A DNA stretch of 33,679 bases, from the NCBI GenBank assembly GCA_013115125.1, contig JABANN010000385.1, positions 1 to 33,679 on the forward strand. The letters are read 5' to 3'. Positions 1 to 11,508 of the stretch are shown here, one piece after another. A program made the position numbers and the translations under genes. This DNA is from Perkinsus olseni. Its lineage: Eukaryota; Perkinsozoa; Perkinsida. Every line of letters starts with the position of its first letter. Position 1 is the first letter of the stretch. Below the pieces are notes generated by a model. That model was not told the origin of the DNA. It did not search any database and saw nothing but the letters and a program-made list of their open reading frames with translations.

Positions 1-495
1 GAGAAGTGAGAGGAGTATCAAACCACAGCCGATAGTTGCTTCGAGACCACCACTTGCAAAAATCTTCGCCGTTGAGTTTATAAAGTAGAATGGGAGGATA
101 CCATGGACAATCCCCGCTAGTAGGCCGAGTATACCGTGAAGGACCGCTATCCTCTCAAAGCCAATCTTGAATATGTTCGATACCGGTCTCAAGGAGAGGA
201 ATAGCGATATGCTCATAGCCCACGCTGCCAGACGGCCAATGACGATACAGAACGTGACAATCAGCTCCTTCGAAGGGTATGTAACAAGCTGGATCACCGT
301 AGGCACTAGTAAGGCCAACATAACAACAATGCCGCTGAGGGCGATCGCACGGCTTGGGAAAGAGCCCTTGCAAGGCCGATGGAGGAAGCTGGGTATATAC
401 TTGCGTAGCCAGGTTGCGATAGTTATACCAACAAGGGCTATCAGACAGAAGATCAGATAGGCCAGTTGTGACCAGACCGGAAATGTCGAGGCCAT
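1..495 (-). CDS. Ferric-reductase-like multi-pass membrane protein, N-terminal part (runs off the window)
   Basis: Open from an ATG at 495 to the left edge, 165 codons with no intron, beginning MASTFPVWSQLAYLIFCL. Hydrophobic segments fall at about residues 10-30, 50-68, 76-98 and 118-135, then a further one near the edge. A segment reading 'FERIAVLHGILGLLAGIVHG' resembles the haem-binding helix of ferric reductase/NADPH oxidase transmembrane domains, which reduce metals or oxygen with electrons passed across the membrane by two b haems. The two histidines are 11 residues apart here; 14 is usual in that family, so haem ligation is not assured. The FAD/NADPH part would lie outside the window. 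It could instead be another polytopic membrane protein of the cytochrome b type. That it is a gene is fairly sure; the function is tentative. Confidence 0.55.
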   Translation of the reverse strand, partial: MASTFPVWSQLAYLIFCLIALVGITIATWLRKYIPSFLHRPCKGSFPSRAIALSGIVVMLALLVPTVIQLVTYPSKELIVTFCIVIGRLAAWAMSISLFLSLRPVSNIFKIGFERIAVLHGILGLLAGIVHGILPFYFINSTAKIFASGGLEATIGCGLILLSLL

Positions 496-579
496 GGGGA
501 CGGGAGTGACACAAACACTAACAATGATTGAGAATTAAGGCATGCGAGACAGGTGGCGATGTGTGGGGAAAATTAGACC

Positions 580-910
580 TCAGATGGAGCATGAAGTGTG
601 ACGAGTGAGCATCGCGAAAGTCGTCTGAAGGAGAGCAGCTGCTTCGTCGTGAGCATGGCAGCCGAGGGCCACCCCAGGTGAGTCGTGCGCCTTAGCGCAC
701 ACATCTATGCAAGAACAGCGCAGTTTCATCAACGAGAATAGTTGAGCACTCACTATCACGGCTGGCACCAGGTGAAGATAGCGTGTCCCGATTCCGTGGG
801 CTAGGCGTACGAATGACCCGGGAGGTCATACTCATGAGCTCCTGGGACATCCGCCGGCCAGCACACGACTCCATTGCATTCGTTTGCATTAACGTCGGAA
901 CAGCAGCCAT
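580..910 (-). CDS. Possible small two-exon gene, function unknown
   Basis: ATG at 910 opens a 47-codon exon (910-769) rich in Met, Ser and Arg. A 64-nt GT-AG interval (768-705, ending TTGCATAG) leads to a second exon (704-580) ending in TGA, for 88 residues in all. The phase agrees across the junction. No domain, signal peptide or membrane segment is visible. A second frame of exon 2 is also open, and the exons could be leader exons of the membrane protein that starts at 495. I do not recognise it. Confidence 0.3.
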
Positions 911-1198
911 AATAGCGGGTCCTCACTGCTGTTGGCTGGAGATCCGACCTTAGATCAAGGGGAGGTTAAGGTGTCTACGATAGACGACATGATGACGTGA
1001 CGGTGAAGAACCCAGAGTAAATGCATAGACCGTGTCGCAGTTGAGTGGAGACACCTACTCTCGGTGCTTTCACTTAACGCAGACATGTAACGTTAAATTG
1101 AGATTCTGTTATAGAAGAGGAGAGCCTACATGTGAAGCTGCATATTAGCTCATTAAAGCAGTCGTTTGGCACGACAACCAGAAGTTATGGTGATGGTC

Positions 1199-3562
1199 TC
1201 ACTCCGCTTTCGCTTTGACTAATCTCCCCACTATCCTTAAAAAGATGAAGCCCACAACAGAGCGTAGCAGTAGATAGTCTATCACATCAGTCACTCCATC
1301 AGGGGCTCGCACACCACAGGTCCAATACCAATTAGAGTAGTCCGGAGGAAGAGACTGGAGACAGTCAAAGGTGAAGGACAAGTCATCACGCATTCTCTGA
1401 GGGCAGAGGAACTTTCCTCTGGAAAGGAGGCCCCATGTAGATGACTTAACTTCCTCGGTACAGTCGTAGTTCACGAAAGGCTGGCCATAACCAATTCGCA
1501 TGTTCTTCTCACTAGCCGGACTGAACCAAATCCACGTTATATACGTCCCTAACACTATCGTCGCCCCAATTGCAAAAAGATAATCCACCTTGACGGTGTG
1601 TCCACGTACGGCTGACAAGACAGCGGCGACGAAACAAGAGGCTTCCAGAGCATAGAGGGCCAGGAATGGGTGCTCAAGGAGGATTCCAACAACCAGGTAG
1701 ATCATCGTCATTGACCCCGCAAGAACGGGCACTGAGAGAGCGTTTATCAGTATTGCCCAGACAGTGCCGAGTGACCTTGTATAAGTAAAAGCGAATGCCA
1801 CTGACGCGGCAAGGGCGGCCATGAAGAATGTGCCAACGATCTGGACCTGGATAAAAGTAAGTGCTCCCAAGTTGGTCCAACTTGAAGGCGTCACCACCTG
1901 TGCGATGGTTGGGTAATAGTAAGACTCGCTCTCGTGAAAGGTGTTCCACATGAGATGGTAACCCGCGATGTCGAACGGTGGGAAGATGCCGAACGAACAA
2001 CAGCCTGAATAGAAAAACCCATGGACTGGCTAGTCGAGCCCCGGATATATCTCCGGTTCTCGCTGTCATACGCAACAACCGTATGAACGGCAGCAATACA
2101 GTGCTCCTGCCTGTGAAAAATGAGTCGGGCTGATGGCTGAGAGGAGCGCAAGTATCCGACTCATTGTGACGAATTGTGCAAGATATCAAGTTGGCCAGCC
2201 GCAGTGCTGGAATATTATTGGAGGCCTATCAGTGTCGAGCATCTGTGATGGGCCGTCACAGGTGCAGTCGGAAGTCAACCCACTGACAATCTTATCAACT
2301 CTAGCGCCATTTGTATTGAATGGACAGTCGGCGTGAGGGCTGCAGCCTGAGCACCCCTCAGACTCGGAAAAAGATGAGCACTGACCGTTAGGAGAAGACA
2401 CCTCACCCGCTAGGCCCGCCAAGGTGAGACGCTCTCTGAGGGACAACTTCTGCTGCGTTGCATAAGCTGTCGAGGCATCCTGCACTAGGATGTAAGTCAG
2501 TGAGGTATAAGGGCCCACCAAGACGTATCTAACCAAGAACGGATACGGTGGGAAGGAGAACTCGAGAAGACAGTCTCACAGTGGCTCTAACCTGTCGTGG
2601 AACATTATAGCAGCCTGCGTGAAATAAGTGTTACCGACCTGACAGAAGGACATCAGCACAACCTGCCGAGAGACTCTGCTTCTCGTCACCGCCACGCCAC
2701 CTGAGGGTTGGTCATCTGGCTGATCTCAAAGAGGCTGGAGCCTATCAGCAAGCCGAGCCATAGGGCTAGGGAATTCTTGTTAGGTGACGTATCTGAGAAC
2801 GCAGTAGAGCACAGCTCTGTGTTGATGCAGCCTCACTTCTCCAGGCATGGACGAAGGTCAGGAGGGCGATGGAGCACCACATAGCCTCTATCACCACATT
2901 TGACGGGTTGTAACTGTGAAGAGTTAAACAGAAGGTTCTCCAGTGACAGTGCTATCACGTCCATAGATCAGCCGGATCGTAAACTGTTATTAGGGAGGAG
3001 TTGATGATGGGGACTGGCTCGAGGAGGGCCTCTCCTGATTTGAGTATAACTGACATGACAGGGGAGAGGAAGATGTCGCCCTGCTGAAAATTCGCCCTGC
3101 TTCCCGCTGCGATCACGGGAAAGTGCAAAAATGACGTCCCCATGCCATATAGCAGCAGTACGAGCTGGGGCTCGGGGCAATACTCAGCAGATACTGGCTG
3201 AGTGCATCGAACCAATCGCCGGCCACCCGGAGACCGCAAGAGCAGCCTTTGCATCTATCCCAAACACTGTATTATAAAGACTCCAACCGCCACGCTGCTA
3301 GCACACAACATGAGCCTGGAAGCTGTCAGAAAAGCAACGTGCAGAGCATATCGACAGCTCCTCCTCAGACGATCTTTATCGCTTCGATAACTTGAGGGAC
3401 TGGTCCACCTTAAGTACATCATCAAGGCCTCGATAAGCAGGCTGCTGCACAACTACTCGCCGCCTGGCCGTACCAGCTACTAAAGAGAGACTGCCCTCCG
3501 CGGCCGACCAAGTCTTGAACCGAATCGACCCCGTGGTAGAAGGAGGATATACACAACTCCAT
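1199..3562 (-). CDS. Unfamiliar ~11-pass membrane protein, 662 aa, nine exons
   Basis: My model joins 3562-3474, 3444-3294, 3254-2959, 2913-2837, 2792-2701, 2662-2635, 2574-2260, 2206-2072 and 2004-1199: 1989 nt, in frame throughout. Introns are 29-67 nt, all GT-AG. The start ATG at 3562 lies in AAAATGG. Hydrophobic helices are scattered through the N-terminal half (for example 'VVIEAMWCSIALLTFVHAW'), and five or so crowd the last exon. Between them lies a Cys-rich loop ('CSSFSESEGCSGCSPHADC'), probably extracytoplasmic. Exons 3-5 and 7-9 are convincing. The 29-nt intron 1 and the exact borders of exon 6 are the weakest points. The family is not one I can name; a channel, transporter or scramblase-like role is possible but unsupported. 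The small gaps to both neighbours on the same strand suggest a run of co-directional genes. Confidence 0.7.
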
Positions 3563-3897
3563 TTTCAGGTGCAAGGCATTGACAGTGACCACCGCCTACT
3601 GAAACGCCGACCTCCCATGCTGAGGTGAGAGTGGTTCATTGATAACTCAACATCCGTGCGCTGACGCATCGAATCCCGTCTCATAGCGAACAGGTCAATA
3701 TCTTCAACTGCCAAGATCGACGTCGGGCCACCTAACCATCACTACCCGGAAGGACGTATGAGGGTGTAGTGTAGGATGTGGTATCACCCCAGGAGAGTAA
3801 AACGCTGTATTTGCTCAAGACTTACTAGGACGCTCTGTCTCTTCGCTTCGTCGCTTATTGAGTAGAACACAAAACCCCTTTATAAAGAAACAATACT
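3563..3897 (-). other. Intergenic spacer between VPS52 and the 662-aa membrane protein
   Basis: 335 nt between the VPS52 stop and the start of the next minus-strand gene. I see no open frame of note and no repeat. It should hold the VPS52 3' end signals and the leader of the downstream gene. The last bases before the start (AATGCCTTGCACCTGAAA on the minus strand) are not an obvious splice acceptor. Confidence 0.5.
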
Positions 3898-6800
3898 TCA
3901 GAATAGTTTTGAATATCTCTTAATCTCAGCAAGAATAGTAGCATTGGGAACCATCGTCTTCACCCAGTCCGGCTGCTGCTCCTGTGATCCGTAGGCTTTC
4001 GCTATTATTTTCTGAAACTTGGTGTAGTATAGTAATAGCTGGGTCATGGCCTGCTTGAGGATGTCCATGCCGTTATTGAAGTTGGTAAAACTCTCCATCA
4101 CAGTCTTCTGCATCAGTTGAGCGTTGCTCTTCCAGTTAGCGGTGAAGTGCCGCGCCAAGCGTTCCATCTCCTTCATCTCAGCGTCACCAACAGGACCGCC
4201 CTCTTCGGTCGCAGTCACGAACTTCACCAAGCCGCCGAAGTGCATGTTCAACTCACTGTCCACAAATGTTGCGACATCTCGCCTTAGCAAGTCTTCAATA
4301 GGTTTGTAAACTTCTGGCGGCACTGCCCCAGAGGAGCTCGCTCCACCATCTCCACCGCCGTGAATGACAGTCAGTATCAGATCAGCGTTGTTGATGATGA
4401 ACACATGGGCTTTCTGAGGAGGCAGTTGTCTCGAGAGAGCTACTAGGGCCGAGCGGAAGGCCGTGTGCAGCTGCCACAGAGTGTCCGTCATGGCAGTCTG
4501 GATCTGAGGCCAACCCTGCAAACAAGTGTACCTGACCAGCAGAGGGAGCATACAGCCACCACCGGCAAACGCCACTGACACTCACAGGCTGACCGTCATC
4601 TCAGCATAGCGACGTGACATAACATGCGGTTTGGCGGAGGTGAGTGGCGGCTCAGTGTGGTCCGTCGAAGAGGCTACCGCACGGAGACTCACAATGTTGG
4701 TACGCAGCACCTGGGAGTATCCCGTCGCGAACAAGAAGGTGATGGCCGCGCTACTCGTACCTCATTGAGCCGGGCCCAGAGCAGGGCGTGCATGTTAGAG
4801 AGATAGCTGTCCATGCACGTAAGCCTTCGACGACTCATCTGACTCTGGCAGTGGTCCACAATCCGCAGCATTAGCAACATGCCGATCGAGTCCCAGGAGT
4901 TGGTAACAAACTTCTGCATAGAATCCATAAACCATGACAGAGTCCTACCCAGTACAGCTTCGTATATCCGACCAGCTTCAACCTAAGATACGCCATCGGC
5001 TACTTTTGTGCATCTCCATCTCAAGCCCGGATCATCGATAGGTACAGAGTCGCACCAGCAGTGGTATGATTCCTCTCACAGTCATACCATAATTTCGTAT
5101 ACTCACCGGCAGGTCATGGCAGTTGAAGAAGTCGCATATGAAAAGATACTCGGAAGTACAGGTATCACACAACAGCCGCTGATGAGAACGGAAAACCTGC
5201 TCAGCGTAGTACCTGCGGAAAGAAGAATCCTCAAGAACGATGACGCTCTCAACGGTACATCGGAGGTGGTACGTTCTCCCGCTGAGCCTGTGCTATGGCG
5301 GCGTGGGCCACTATGGGGTCATCGTCAAGCTCGGATATCACCTGATAGACGACATGGTGACGTATCACCGTCCACCGATGGTCGGGGAGAACTAGAATAC
5401 AAAAAAGGGAATTTCCCTTAGGGAAATGCGGAAATTTTAAACAATACAACTGCGGTGCTAGGCCCGACAGCGGCTGTACGTCCGCTTGCCCACAGCAGAG
5501 TGATCGATCGCAGTACCAACACCCTAGCCAGGAGAACGATCACAGCGCTAGGCGTAGTTGGACGAGTCTAACGCTACCCAAGGTGAGCATCATACCTTGC
5601 CCCTCCCTGCAAGTGAGAAGACATTGCCAGTAGCAGTAGTCTGCTTGCGTGCACCAAAGAGGCCTCCAATGGCATCACTGATGCCCGACTGCAGCCGTCG
5701 TTCTACCGTCGCATCACTACCCGCCTGCTCGCCGCCCCCCGTACTGAGAACAAAGGAACACTACGACCGATTCTAGTGGAGCTGACGAGGCCCTCACATC
5801 AGGAGCTTGCCCGTCGGAGCTGCCAACTGCCACTTGACCAGCGATTGAAGGTACAAACGGAACTGGTTGAGGTAGACCCTAGACATCGTCGTAACGTAGT
5901 AGTCCCGGACCTGAGAGGGAGTTGCCGACCCCTAGCGGGTGGAGAGAGCCCTACTTGAGTGAAGCCCTCTGTGCAGTGGCGTTCGAGGAATGCAACCTGG
6001 CCCTTCAGCTGGACCAAAACGTTACGCTGCAAGATCTGGATATTCGTCTTGGGCTTCCGAAGAGAACCTGCCAAGGAAGGGTTGTTAGGCGGCCCACTGG
6101 ACGAGGAGGAGGTCCGACCTATCTTCGTTATGAGCAAGTCCCGCGACTTCTGACTGGCACACAGCCTTAGCTTGTCCAATTCCGGCGACACTTGAGCGGC
6201 AGCAACACCTAGAAACAGCCGCATCGCCCCCAGGCGAGAGCGTTCGGCTCCGCGCTTTACTTTGAGTTTTCAGTCGACCGCCATCAGCCTTGAAAGCTGT
6301 GATTTTGGATGAAAGCTCCTCAAGCGCCGCGGCGTAGCCGTCGCTGTCAGCTGGCACCTCACAGATGCCCTTGACCAGAGCAGGCGATACCACAACCTGA
6401 ACAAATCTCACGACTCAACCCCGTAACGCTACGCCGACCTTATGAACGTAATCCTGCAGCTCCTGCTGGACGGCCAACCGGTTTTTCAACTTATCGTTCA
6501 TCACCAAGGAGCTATGCTGGAGCGAGCGTATCTCGTCCGAAACACCTCTGAAAGCAGCGAACTCCCCCGGGAGTCCCCCCTCCCCGCCCAGCGAGCCATC
6601 ACTACCGTAAGTGGCTCTGGAAGCCGTCCAAGTCCTTCTCAAGCCGACTCAAAGCCTGGTCTGCTTCTTGCGCTCGTTTGTTGAGTTCCACCAACTGGTC
6701 CAATAAGAAGCAATAGACAGGAGATGCCACCGAAGGCTACTCACATTCTTCGACTTCGCCGAGAATTCCGCCAAGACCGCATGCCGCAGCAGCCGCGCCT

Positions 6801-7017
6801 CCTCGTCCAGGCTTGCCTTCAAATCATCCAAAGGCTCTCCGGCCTAAAGCAACGCTGAAGTCTGCGGCGTCCCCAACCTCCCTACCTTCAGTGCTCGAAG
6901 TAGGGAATCGTGATCAGCAGAGTCTCCCGCCTCAGCTAGCTTCTCGAATTTGGTCGCCAGGGCGGTGAAGTCCGGTATTGCGGGCGGTGCACTCGAGGGA
7001 GGAGGAGAAGACGACAT
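3898..7017 (-). CDS. VPS52: VPS52, subunit of the GARP/EARP endosome-to-Golgi tethering complexes
   Basis: Fourteen exons: 7017-6886, 6843-6745, 6694-6606, 6547-6439, 6396-6261, 6208-6119, 6067-5955, 5910-5798, 5743-5596, 5341-5259, 5212-5107, 4982-4761, 4710-4586, 4531-3898. They total 2199 nt, 732 aa; human VPS52 is about 723 aa. Family landmarks run in order: 'VMNDKLKNRLAVQQEL' (exon 4), 'SLRKPKTN' (exon 7), 'TSEYLFICDFF' (exon 11, about residue 390), 'VLGRTL' and 'ALLWARL' (exon 12), 'FIINNADLIL', 'HFGGLVKFV' and 'SFTNFNNGMDILKQAMTQL' (exon 14). VPS52 is an elongated helical-rod subunit that, with VPS51, 53 and 54, tethers endosome-derived vesicles at the trans-Golgi. Eleven introns are 42-58 nt; two are longer (124 and 254 nt). 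The 51-nt intron 6 is frame-neutral and without stops, so it could be retained, but removing it restores the family alignment. I see no damage. Confidence 0.95.
5342..5595 (-). other. Unusually long VPS52 intron 9 with a hairpin
   Basis: 254 nt against a typical 42-58 nt in the same gene. The donor is AAG|GTATGA and the acceptor TCTATCAG|GTGATA; phase 0 on both sides restores the VPS52 alignment ('RGK' to 'VISELDD'). A competing acceptor, TTCTAG near 5392, gives the wrong frame. The interval holds a perfect inverted repeat at 5411-5427, ATTTCCC-TTA-GGGAAAT, next to GGGAATTTCCC. No second exon is visible in it. It could hide a small RNA or the remains of an insertion. Confidence 0.6.
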
Positions 7018-7103
7018 GACTGTGACAAAAACTGAGAAGTGCCCACCGGACCCCTCTGCCGAGCGGTGTCGAAGACGAACTCTAACGCATGCAGCTATAC
7101 ACC

Positions 7104-7136
7104 ATTGGGACTCCCAATTCCTCCCAATTTGGGAGG
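7104..7136. repeat. Two adjacent short hairpins upstream of VPS52
   Basis: 7104-7118 reads ATTGGG-ACT-CCCAAT and 7120-7136 reads CCTCCCA-ATT-TGGGAGG. These are two near-perfect inverted repeats with 3-nt loops, placed about 90-115 nt upstream of the VPS52 start and downstream of the coiled-coil gene. The halves of one can also pair with the other. A 3' end or promoter role is possible; nothing in the sequence settles it. Confidence 0.5.
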
Positions 7137-7272
7137 AAACTGACCTTCTTCCGAGCAGGCATGGGAGCCGCCTCGATACGTTGCCCCCTTCTTGATCACT
7201 GATAAGCGCAACTCCAATGAAACGTGGAGGAAATGCTACACCACCATGTGGTCATGAGGAGCGATGGTGATC

Positions 7273-8718
7273 TCAAATAGTAGTCTCATGAGAGGCACCA
7301 GCAGTGCTACTACCAGCTGGGCTACCAGCCTCTTCCAGCTCATCGGGCACCCCTCCAGGCGGAGTTACATCGCTTATCAGCTCCGGAGATACCACAAGCC
7401 TAGGCTGAGTCTCGGGATACCTCCGTCGAGGAGCGCCAGTCGACGTCTGCGGGCGGCGAGGACTCCGATGCCTCCTCGTACGACTGCGCGGCCTCTCTCG
7501 AGCACCCTCACGATGATGGTAACTGTGGGGCTCGCACTGTGATGCCTTATCAACACCACCCCAGCACGACCATCGATATGAAGAGTTTCTCATCTACTGA
7601 ACCCCAGAGCGATGAGAACGCGGTAGCGACTCCCGACCCTCTGGACCTGGTAGAAGCAGAAGTGTCGGGCCTGCTCCTGCGTGATGGTGATAACGATGTT
7701 TCTCGTAAGCTGTATATCTCTGAAATAACCTCCTTGAGGCCCCTCACGAGCTCGTCCACCCGTCGTTCCTTGTCGACCAACTCCGCCCTCAGCCTTGTCC
7801 GCTCAGCCTGCCGCCACGCTAAGACGACGGGACAGAAGAACCTCGTCGGGCTCACCTCTGATGATTCTGGTCTTCTCCTCCGGCTCCTCCGGCGGCTTCT
7901 ACTATTGGGTCTGCTGCTGCTACGGCTCTCCCCATCCGCTGACCCTCTACGGTCTGTGTGGCCCTCCCTTCGACCCCGCGACGCGGCACTCTGAGGCCTT
8001 TGTGCGGTAGAGGAGGATGACGATAATGACGAGGAAGGTCGACACTCCAAAGCCTTGGTGGTGATCTCAGGCGTGTCGGACTTGATCTGATCACCACAAC
8101 GGTTTCGCAACAGCAACGAAGCAGCAGTGGCACTTGGTCCTGATCGAACACCCAGTCCGACTCCGCATCGCTCCGCTCGCCTCGACCTCCATTTTCGTCA
8201 TCAATCATCCTCAATGCACTCTCGGGCCGTACCGAGACTACGCTGCCCCTCCCACCAACGTCAGCACTCCTTGCCTCCGTAGCTGGCTCCTCCTGAAATG
8301 GTATCTAATGTCGAAGGCTGCAAGATACAAGTACGGCATACTACTCTATCCGAGGGTAAGCCCAGTGTCTCCTGTATGAACCGTAGCACGACCTGAGCGC
8401 GACCCTCCAGCGCGGACTGCGGTCTTGCTATGCCTACCAGTTCGCAGTCCCTATCTTCAAGAGGCATGCCACTGATGGCCTTGAAGGAGAGCTCCTCGCT
8501 ACGGGATGCCTCCTCACAATACGTCAAGAGATCTGCCTCATCGAGCCAAGGAGGCAACGAGTAGCTATCATCGTTTGAGATCTCCCGGAGCAGCCTGAGC
8601 ACCCGGGTTCGATCCCCACCCCTGTCAATTCTACTCCGGCCTACGTGTTCAGCCCCGCAATAACACCACTTTGTTGCCGCTCATTCTCGCCATTCGCTGC
8701 AGCCTTCCGTATCGTCAT
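7273..8718 (-). CDS. Arg/Ser-rich coiled-coil protein, about 395 aa, function unknown
   Basis: Exons 8736-8645, 8594-8345, 8292-8134, 8086-7856, 7807-7598 and 7536-7273 join in frame with GT-AG introns of 47-61 nt. I start translation at the first in-frame ATG (8718). The frame is open further upstream, through another exon-like stretch ending at 8791, so the N-terminus may extend to about 8853. Order of parts: a conserved-looking acidic helical region ('PPWLDEADLLTYCEEASRSE'), an acidic stretch ('ERSDAESDWVFDQDQ'), a Ser/Arg-rich segment ('RSRRRSRRRRPESSE'), a coiled coil ('ELVDKERRVDELVRGLKEV'), then a low-complexity basic tail and an acidic end. The RS tract hints at nuclear RNA metabolism, which is inference only. 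I do not recognise the family. Confidence 0.65.
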
Positions 8719-9141
8719 GAATGCAGCCAAATTGGGCTGCCACAGAGCATCATCTCCACGCCCTACCACCACCACTGTTACTACTAGTACCCCTCCTGAA
8801 TTCTCCGGCTCTGATACAAGTGCTATCTCCTCTAGACGCCGTACCTGCTCCACTGACGTAGTCTCCCTTTACAGACGGCCATCCCCATACCATGCGTAAA
8901 CGACCAAGCCCCCGACCTATCAAGATTCACTTTTTTACATACCAGCTGATTACTCAGAATACCAGTATACGAGATAACTCAATGTCCAGCGGTTCGGGTA
9001 CATGCCATCATGAGTGGGCCCGTGACTCCATCTCTAAAGAGCCGTTGTCTCTGTATCATTCGTTTGGATGATACGAGGGAGGTGAGCCCCGACCGCTCAA
9101 GGTGCACTACCACGAGTGCAAACCATGCTCAATTGGCATAC

Positions 9142-11496
9142 TCACAGCCGTATGAGTAGATACCAACTTTTCACCAGAGCACTTACAAAGTTTCTCTGGA
9201 GCTTCTGTATGGGAATATCGTTCGGATCGTCCCCAAAGGGCTCCTCCAGCTCCACACATATCCTGTTGAGGCCCGTGAACCCCACCACACAAAGGGTTGC
9301 GAACAACATCGCTGGTGCCCTGTAGAATAGGGTGATGGAAATCGATAAGATCCTCAACGACCGTACCATCTATCGAGAGAATGGGTGATTTCCATCGGCA
9401 TCAAGAACACCACACCCAGGATGAGGAGGGACATCATCTGGGCGAAGGGGAAGGGGAATGGGACCATCGCGATCTTCCATGACTGCCAACAGCTACAATC
9501 GACCACCGCCAGGAGACAGGCCGATACCTGATTGAAGCCGAGCATCCCGGTAGAGATCTCCTGAAAGACTCTGCTGAGTATGGGTGGTGGTATGTTGAGC
9601 AGGTGGGGATCTGCTGCCGCTGTGGCGATACCCTCTGTAATCCACTGGCAGACGAGCAGTATATCATCAGCACTTTGCAGAGTGGCCTTCTCATGATCCG
9701 TCAACTCGCCGATAACCTGGCGACAGCGGAATACCAGGCCACTTCCGATCGTCGAGCGTTGGCAGCGAGCAGTAGCCGTCGGAGGCTGAAGGACAGAACC
9801 CACTTACTTCAAAATAACACTCGTCCTCTGCGCCATCATCTCTCTCGCCGTCACACGCTCCCCTGAGGAAACCTTGCTCTCGACAATTGCGGCATCCCCG
9901 ACTACCCTTCATCCGTAGATTCTTCGACGTGCAACCGAGGCTCGCGATACCTACACGCGATCGTGATCGACTCAGGAGGATTTCAATCAGCGTTGCCTTC
10001 GAACGCGTCGCCACCCTTCCTCGCAACTCATGTTCTAGAGTTCACTCGTATCTAGCGTTAATTAAGGTAAGATACGCAAAGAGTCTCAATTGAAAAAGAG
10101 GACTAATTGTCGATAAGAAAACCCGTTGATCGAATGCATATATCTTTCTACCCATAACTAGCACGCATAACCTCCTCAGCCCGAACGACTCTATCCGGCA
10201 TGACACTCCGGCGCAATCATACACAACTCGCCATCCAAGTCCGACACACGGCAACACCATCCGCCATGAGATCCGCACCATCCGCACCAGCCGACCTTTA
10301 CACCACCCTCTACTAATCACGCCAATCACTGAATCGCTCCATCAGTCTACACTGTCATTTCTACGAACTTACAGGAACTGCGGATGGTCGGCGATGTCCT
10401 CGGCTTCGCCACTCGGATTCTCCAGTGCATGCAAAGCAATCGCGCTCGCCAGAGAGAACCAGTGCATTATCCTGGATACGCAGGAAACGACGACGACGAC
10501 GGAAATCATTCCTCGTTCTAACTACTTATACTTGAACGCCTCCGACCGAGCTCGCAGAGCATCGCCATCACTCTCCTCACTCCTCAGAGTTGCATTAGAG
10601 AAGGAAACCAGCTGGGACGGGACAAGTCGAGGAGCAAGTCGTACCACATCTTCCCGAGTTCAGAAACAGCTCTACTCTCGCTGCTCTCGACAACGGAAAA
10701 TCCGACGCACGCATTAGACGAGCTCAGTTTTCTATGGCCTCCCACAGCGAGCCATCCAAAAGAACCTCTACCCCACTGATGCCCCCCAGCGGTACTACCA
10801 GAGAGTAGGCATCGCTCCATTTTGATATGAGTTGCCGCAGGCTGGTGAACCCTTCCCAGTATCTTTGCAGAGCCATGTTAGTCCGAAACACCACCATGTA
10901 ACCGAGAATGGTACCATATATCTGATGGAAGATCCTCTCAGGAGGGCGAATTCACGAATAACCCTTGAAACGCAGCGACGACGGCGACCGAACAGAAGAG
11001 ATGATCTACAGGACGGTGTAACTAAGATGCCCGAGCTCTTGCGATCGACAGTCCGCCCGAAGGGGCTTAGGATGACGCTTATTCCCTTCTTAACCATCTC
11101 ATCGGCCCCTAGATAAGATTCAAACCGTCCAGGAGACTACGAGTCGGCCTACGCTGCCGATGCAATTCAAGCTTTCTCCTGCCCATGTGCATCACCTGCA
11201 GTGCAAATGGTTTCTCCATAACAATATGATGATTGAGGAAATCTATATAGACGAAGAGGGCCGCAATAACGCAGGCGATCACCGAGTAGACGACTATCTG
11301 AGTAGACAGCGCCTCTACTGCACAGACCCGGAACCGCAATACACCGCCCCCCAGTAGAGTCAGGACTGACCACCTAGCACGACCTCCAGCGCCCTGCCAG
11401 TCTTCCGAGCTCTCGAAGCCAAATTTTCGATGATAGCCCTCGTCTCTAGATCCGAAAACTATCAGCCAACGCAGGTTTGAAGATTGAGCTCTTCAT
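9142..11496 (-). CDS. Bestrophin-family (RFP-TM) anion channel
   Basis: Clear exons: 11445-11153, 11108-11023, 10936-10799, 10611-10532, 10471-10373, 9716-9367 and 9319-9142, with a probable first exon 11496-11471. Bestrophin hallmarks: a first helix ending 'VYIDF'; 'YGTILGYMVVFRTNMALQRY' followed by WEG (family pattern LxVFRTNxAxxRYWEG); 'HWFSLASAIALHAL'; 'DDILLVCQWI'; and 'VELEEPFGDDPNDIPI', the calcium-clasp-like acidic segment after the last helix. Bestrophins form pentameric chloride/bicarbonate channels, often calcium- or volume-gated. At least one exon between 10372 and 9717, of length 1 modulo 3, is not resolved. The intron 10798-10612 is long (187 nt). The proposed first intron is only 25 nt, so the N-terminus is uncertain. 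The family call is strong; the complete model is not. Confidence 0.85.
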
Positions 11497-11508
11497 TCCC
11501 TGAGCATC

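Noticed and set aside
8588-8630. GGGTTCGATCCCC on the plus strand, like the B box of a tRNA gene
   Set aside because: The flanks cannot form a five-pair T stem or an acceptor stem, and the site lies inside a well-supported 50-nt intron of the coiled-coil gene.
10394-10717. A 107-codon plus-strand frame
   Set aside because: It is the complement of two bestrophin exons and an intron that fit the family with correct phases on the minus strand.
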